Assembly (NCBI RefSeq): GCF_030817415.1
Contig: NZ_JAUSZI010000002.1
Location: 4,464,001-4,528,000 of the forward strand
DNA: 64,000 bases
Reading direction: 5' to 3'
DNA from: Streptomyces umbrinus
Lineage (GTDB): Bacteria; Actinomycetota; Actinomycetes; Streptomycetales; Streptomycetaceae
Under the pieces are notes generated by a model that ran no database searches, was not told where the DNA came from, and worked only from the letters and a program-made list of their open reading frames with translations. This document shows positions 63,175 through 64,000 of the stretch, in pieces (within the stretch, counting starts at the first letter, position 1; every line of letters begins with the position of its first letter). The position numbers and the translations under genes were made by a program.

Positions 63175-64000
63175 TCAGGGCTTGAGGAGGGCCTTGATGG
63201 CGCGGCGCTCGTCCATCGCCTTGTAGCCCTCGGCGACCTGGTCCAGGGGCAGGGTGAGGTCGAAGACCTTTCCCGGGTTGATCCGGCCGGAGAGGACCCG
63301 GTCGATCAGATCGGGCAGGTAGCGGCGCACGGGGGCGGGGCCGCCACGCAGGCCGACCTGGGAGAAGAACAGCTCCTGCCCGTCGATCGCCACGTCGTGC
63401 GGGACGCCGACGAAGCCGACGTTGCCGCCGGGCCTGGCGGAGTACAGGGCCTGCCGCATGGATTCCGGGGTGCCGACGCACTCCAGCACGGAGTCGGCGC
63501 CGATGCCGTTCGTCAGCTCCTTCACGCGGACGATGCCTTCTTCGCCGCGCTCGCTGACGATGTCGGTGGCGCCGAATTCGAGGGCGAGCTTCTGCCGGGA
63601 TTCATGTCGGCTCATGGCGATGATCCGCTCCGCGCCGAGCTCCTTGGCGGCGATCACGCCGCACAGGCCGACCGCGCCGTCGCCGACCACGACAGCGGTG
63701 GAGCCGGGCTGCACTTCGGCGGCGAGGGCGGCGTACCAGCCGGTGCCCATCACGTCGGAGACGGCGAGCAGGCCGGGCACCATCTCGCCGTCCGGGTGCT
63801 CGTCCGTGGCGACCAGGGTGCCGTGCGCGTTGGGAATGCGGACGTAGTCGGCCTGACAGGTGCTCATGAACTCGCGGTGCAGGCAGGACGACTGCCAGCC
63901 GTTACGACAGTTCACGCAGGTGTTGTCCGAGGTGGCGAACGAGCCGACCACGAACTGGCCCGGCTTGACGTTGGCGACCTCGCTGCCCACCTCCTCGACG
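63175..64000 (-). CDS. Zinc-dependent alcohol dehydrogenase family protein (N-terminus outside window)
   Basis: The C-terminal about 275 residues of a medium-chain dehydrogenase. The visible part begins VEEVGSEVANVKPGQFVVGSF and has the structural zinc site (DNTCVNCRNGWQSSCLH), the Rossmann signature AVVVGDGAVGLCGVIAAKELGAERIIAMSRHESR, and the ending DQVAEGYKAMDERRAIKALLKP. It oxidises an alcohol or reduces an aldehyde with NAD(P). An ATG at 63990 within the frame is not the start; the reading frame is open to the window edge. Confidence 0.93.
   Translation of the reverse strand, partial: VEEVGSEVANVKPGQFVVGSFATSDNTCVNCRNGWQSSCLHREFMSTCQADYVRIPNAHGTLVATDEHPDGEMVPGLLAVSDVMGTGWYAALAAEVQPGSTAVVVGDGAVGLCGVIAAKELGAERIIAMSRHESRQKLALEFGATDIVSERGEEGIVRVKELTNGIGADSVLECVGTPESMRQALYSARPGGNVGFVGVPHDVAIDGQELFFSQVGLRGGPAPVRRYLPDLIDRVLSGRINPGKVFDLTLPLDQVAEGYKAMDERRAIKALLKP

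Overview
The window is high-GC actinobacterial chromosome, almost certainly Streptomyces. The reasons are the strong G/C bias at third codon positions, frequent GTG starts, GGAGG ribosome binding sites, many ATGA/GTGA gene overlaps, and typical families (SpoIIE-type phosphatases, orphan HATPase proteins, LAL and SARP regulators). No rRNA, CRISPR array or convincing tRNA was found.

Layout. (1) 1-15.1 kb is conserved core: a bldK-type oligopeptide ABC importer (order permease, binding protein, permease, ATPase, ATPase, all on the minus strand), the translational GTPase TypA, a large atypical family-5 binding lipoprotein, then a coiled-coil small protein and a mycobacterial Sdh1-like succinate dehydrogenase operon (membrane anchor, SdhA, SdhB). 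(2) 15.1-33.4 kb is mixed: a PAS-PAS-GAF-PP2C-HATPase sensor phosphatase, a second HATPase protein with an 11-bp periodic degenerate repeat behind it, a NUDIX hydrolase, a SPOR-like small protein, a GntR regulator, a DUF4190 membrane protein, a secreted subtilase, a threonine-synthase-like enzyme, a SNF2 helicase with an Asp-Pro microsatellite, a rhomboid protease, a polytopic membrane hydrolase and a secreted serine hydrolase. Several copies of Streptomyces hairpin-forming intergenic repeats lie here. (3) 32.9-53.4 kb is accessory DNA: a decayed ATPase, a copper-radical oxidase with five 64-residue repeats next to a DyP peroxidase, a LAL regulator, a patatin phospholipase, a membrane-protein gene split by an intact IS3 element, a Ser/Thr kinase divergent from a translationally coupled trypco2 / trypsin / TPR-SARP-NB-ARC-TPR operon, a ribbon-helix-helix/PIN toxin-antitoxin pair and a transposase fragment. 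(4) 53.4-64 kb is a redox block: a Tat-exported PaoABC-like molybdenum aldehyde oxidoreductase with its XdhC maturation factor, a Mn-cupin, three SDR genes (one an internally deleted scar), an MFS exporter, a cyclophilin-like lipoprotein and a truncated zinc alcohol dehydrogenase.

How genes may work together. The strongest candidate for a little-described system is 44.9-51.9 kb. It joins a membrane kinase, a trypsin-co-occurring domain protein, an intracellular trypsin-like protease and a STAND-type regulator carrying a DNA-binding SARP domain. The last three are linked by 4-base overlaps, and a perfect 8-bp inverted repeat lies between them and the kinase. This resembles published NTPase/trypco conflict systems, but the DNA-binding domain suggests transcriptional output. 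The second candidate is the adjacent H2O2-making oxidase and H2O2-using DyP peroxidase, both without a visible export signal. Removing the IS3 element and one copy of its GGC target duplication restores one continuous reading frame, so that insertion can be reconstructed exactly.
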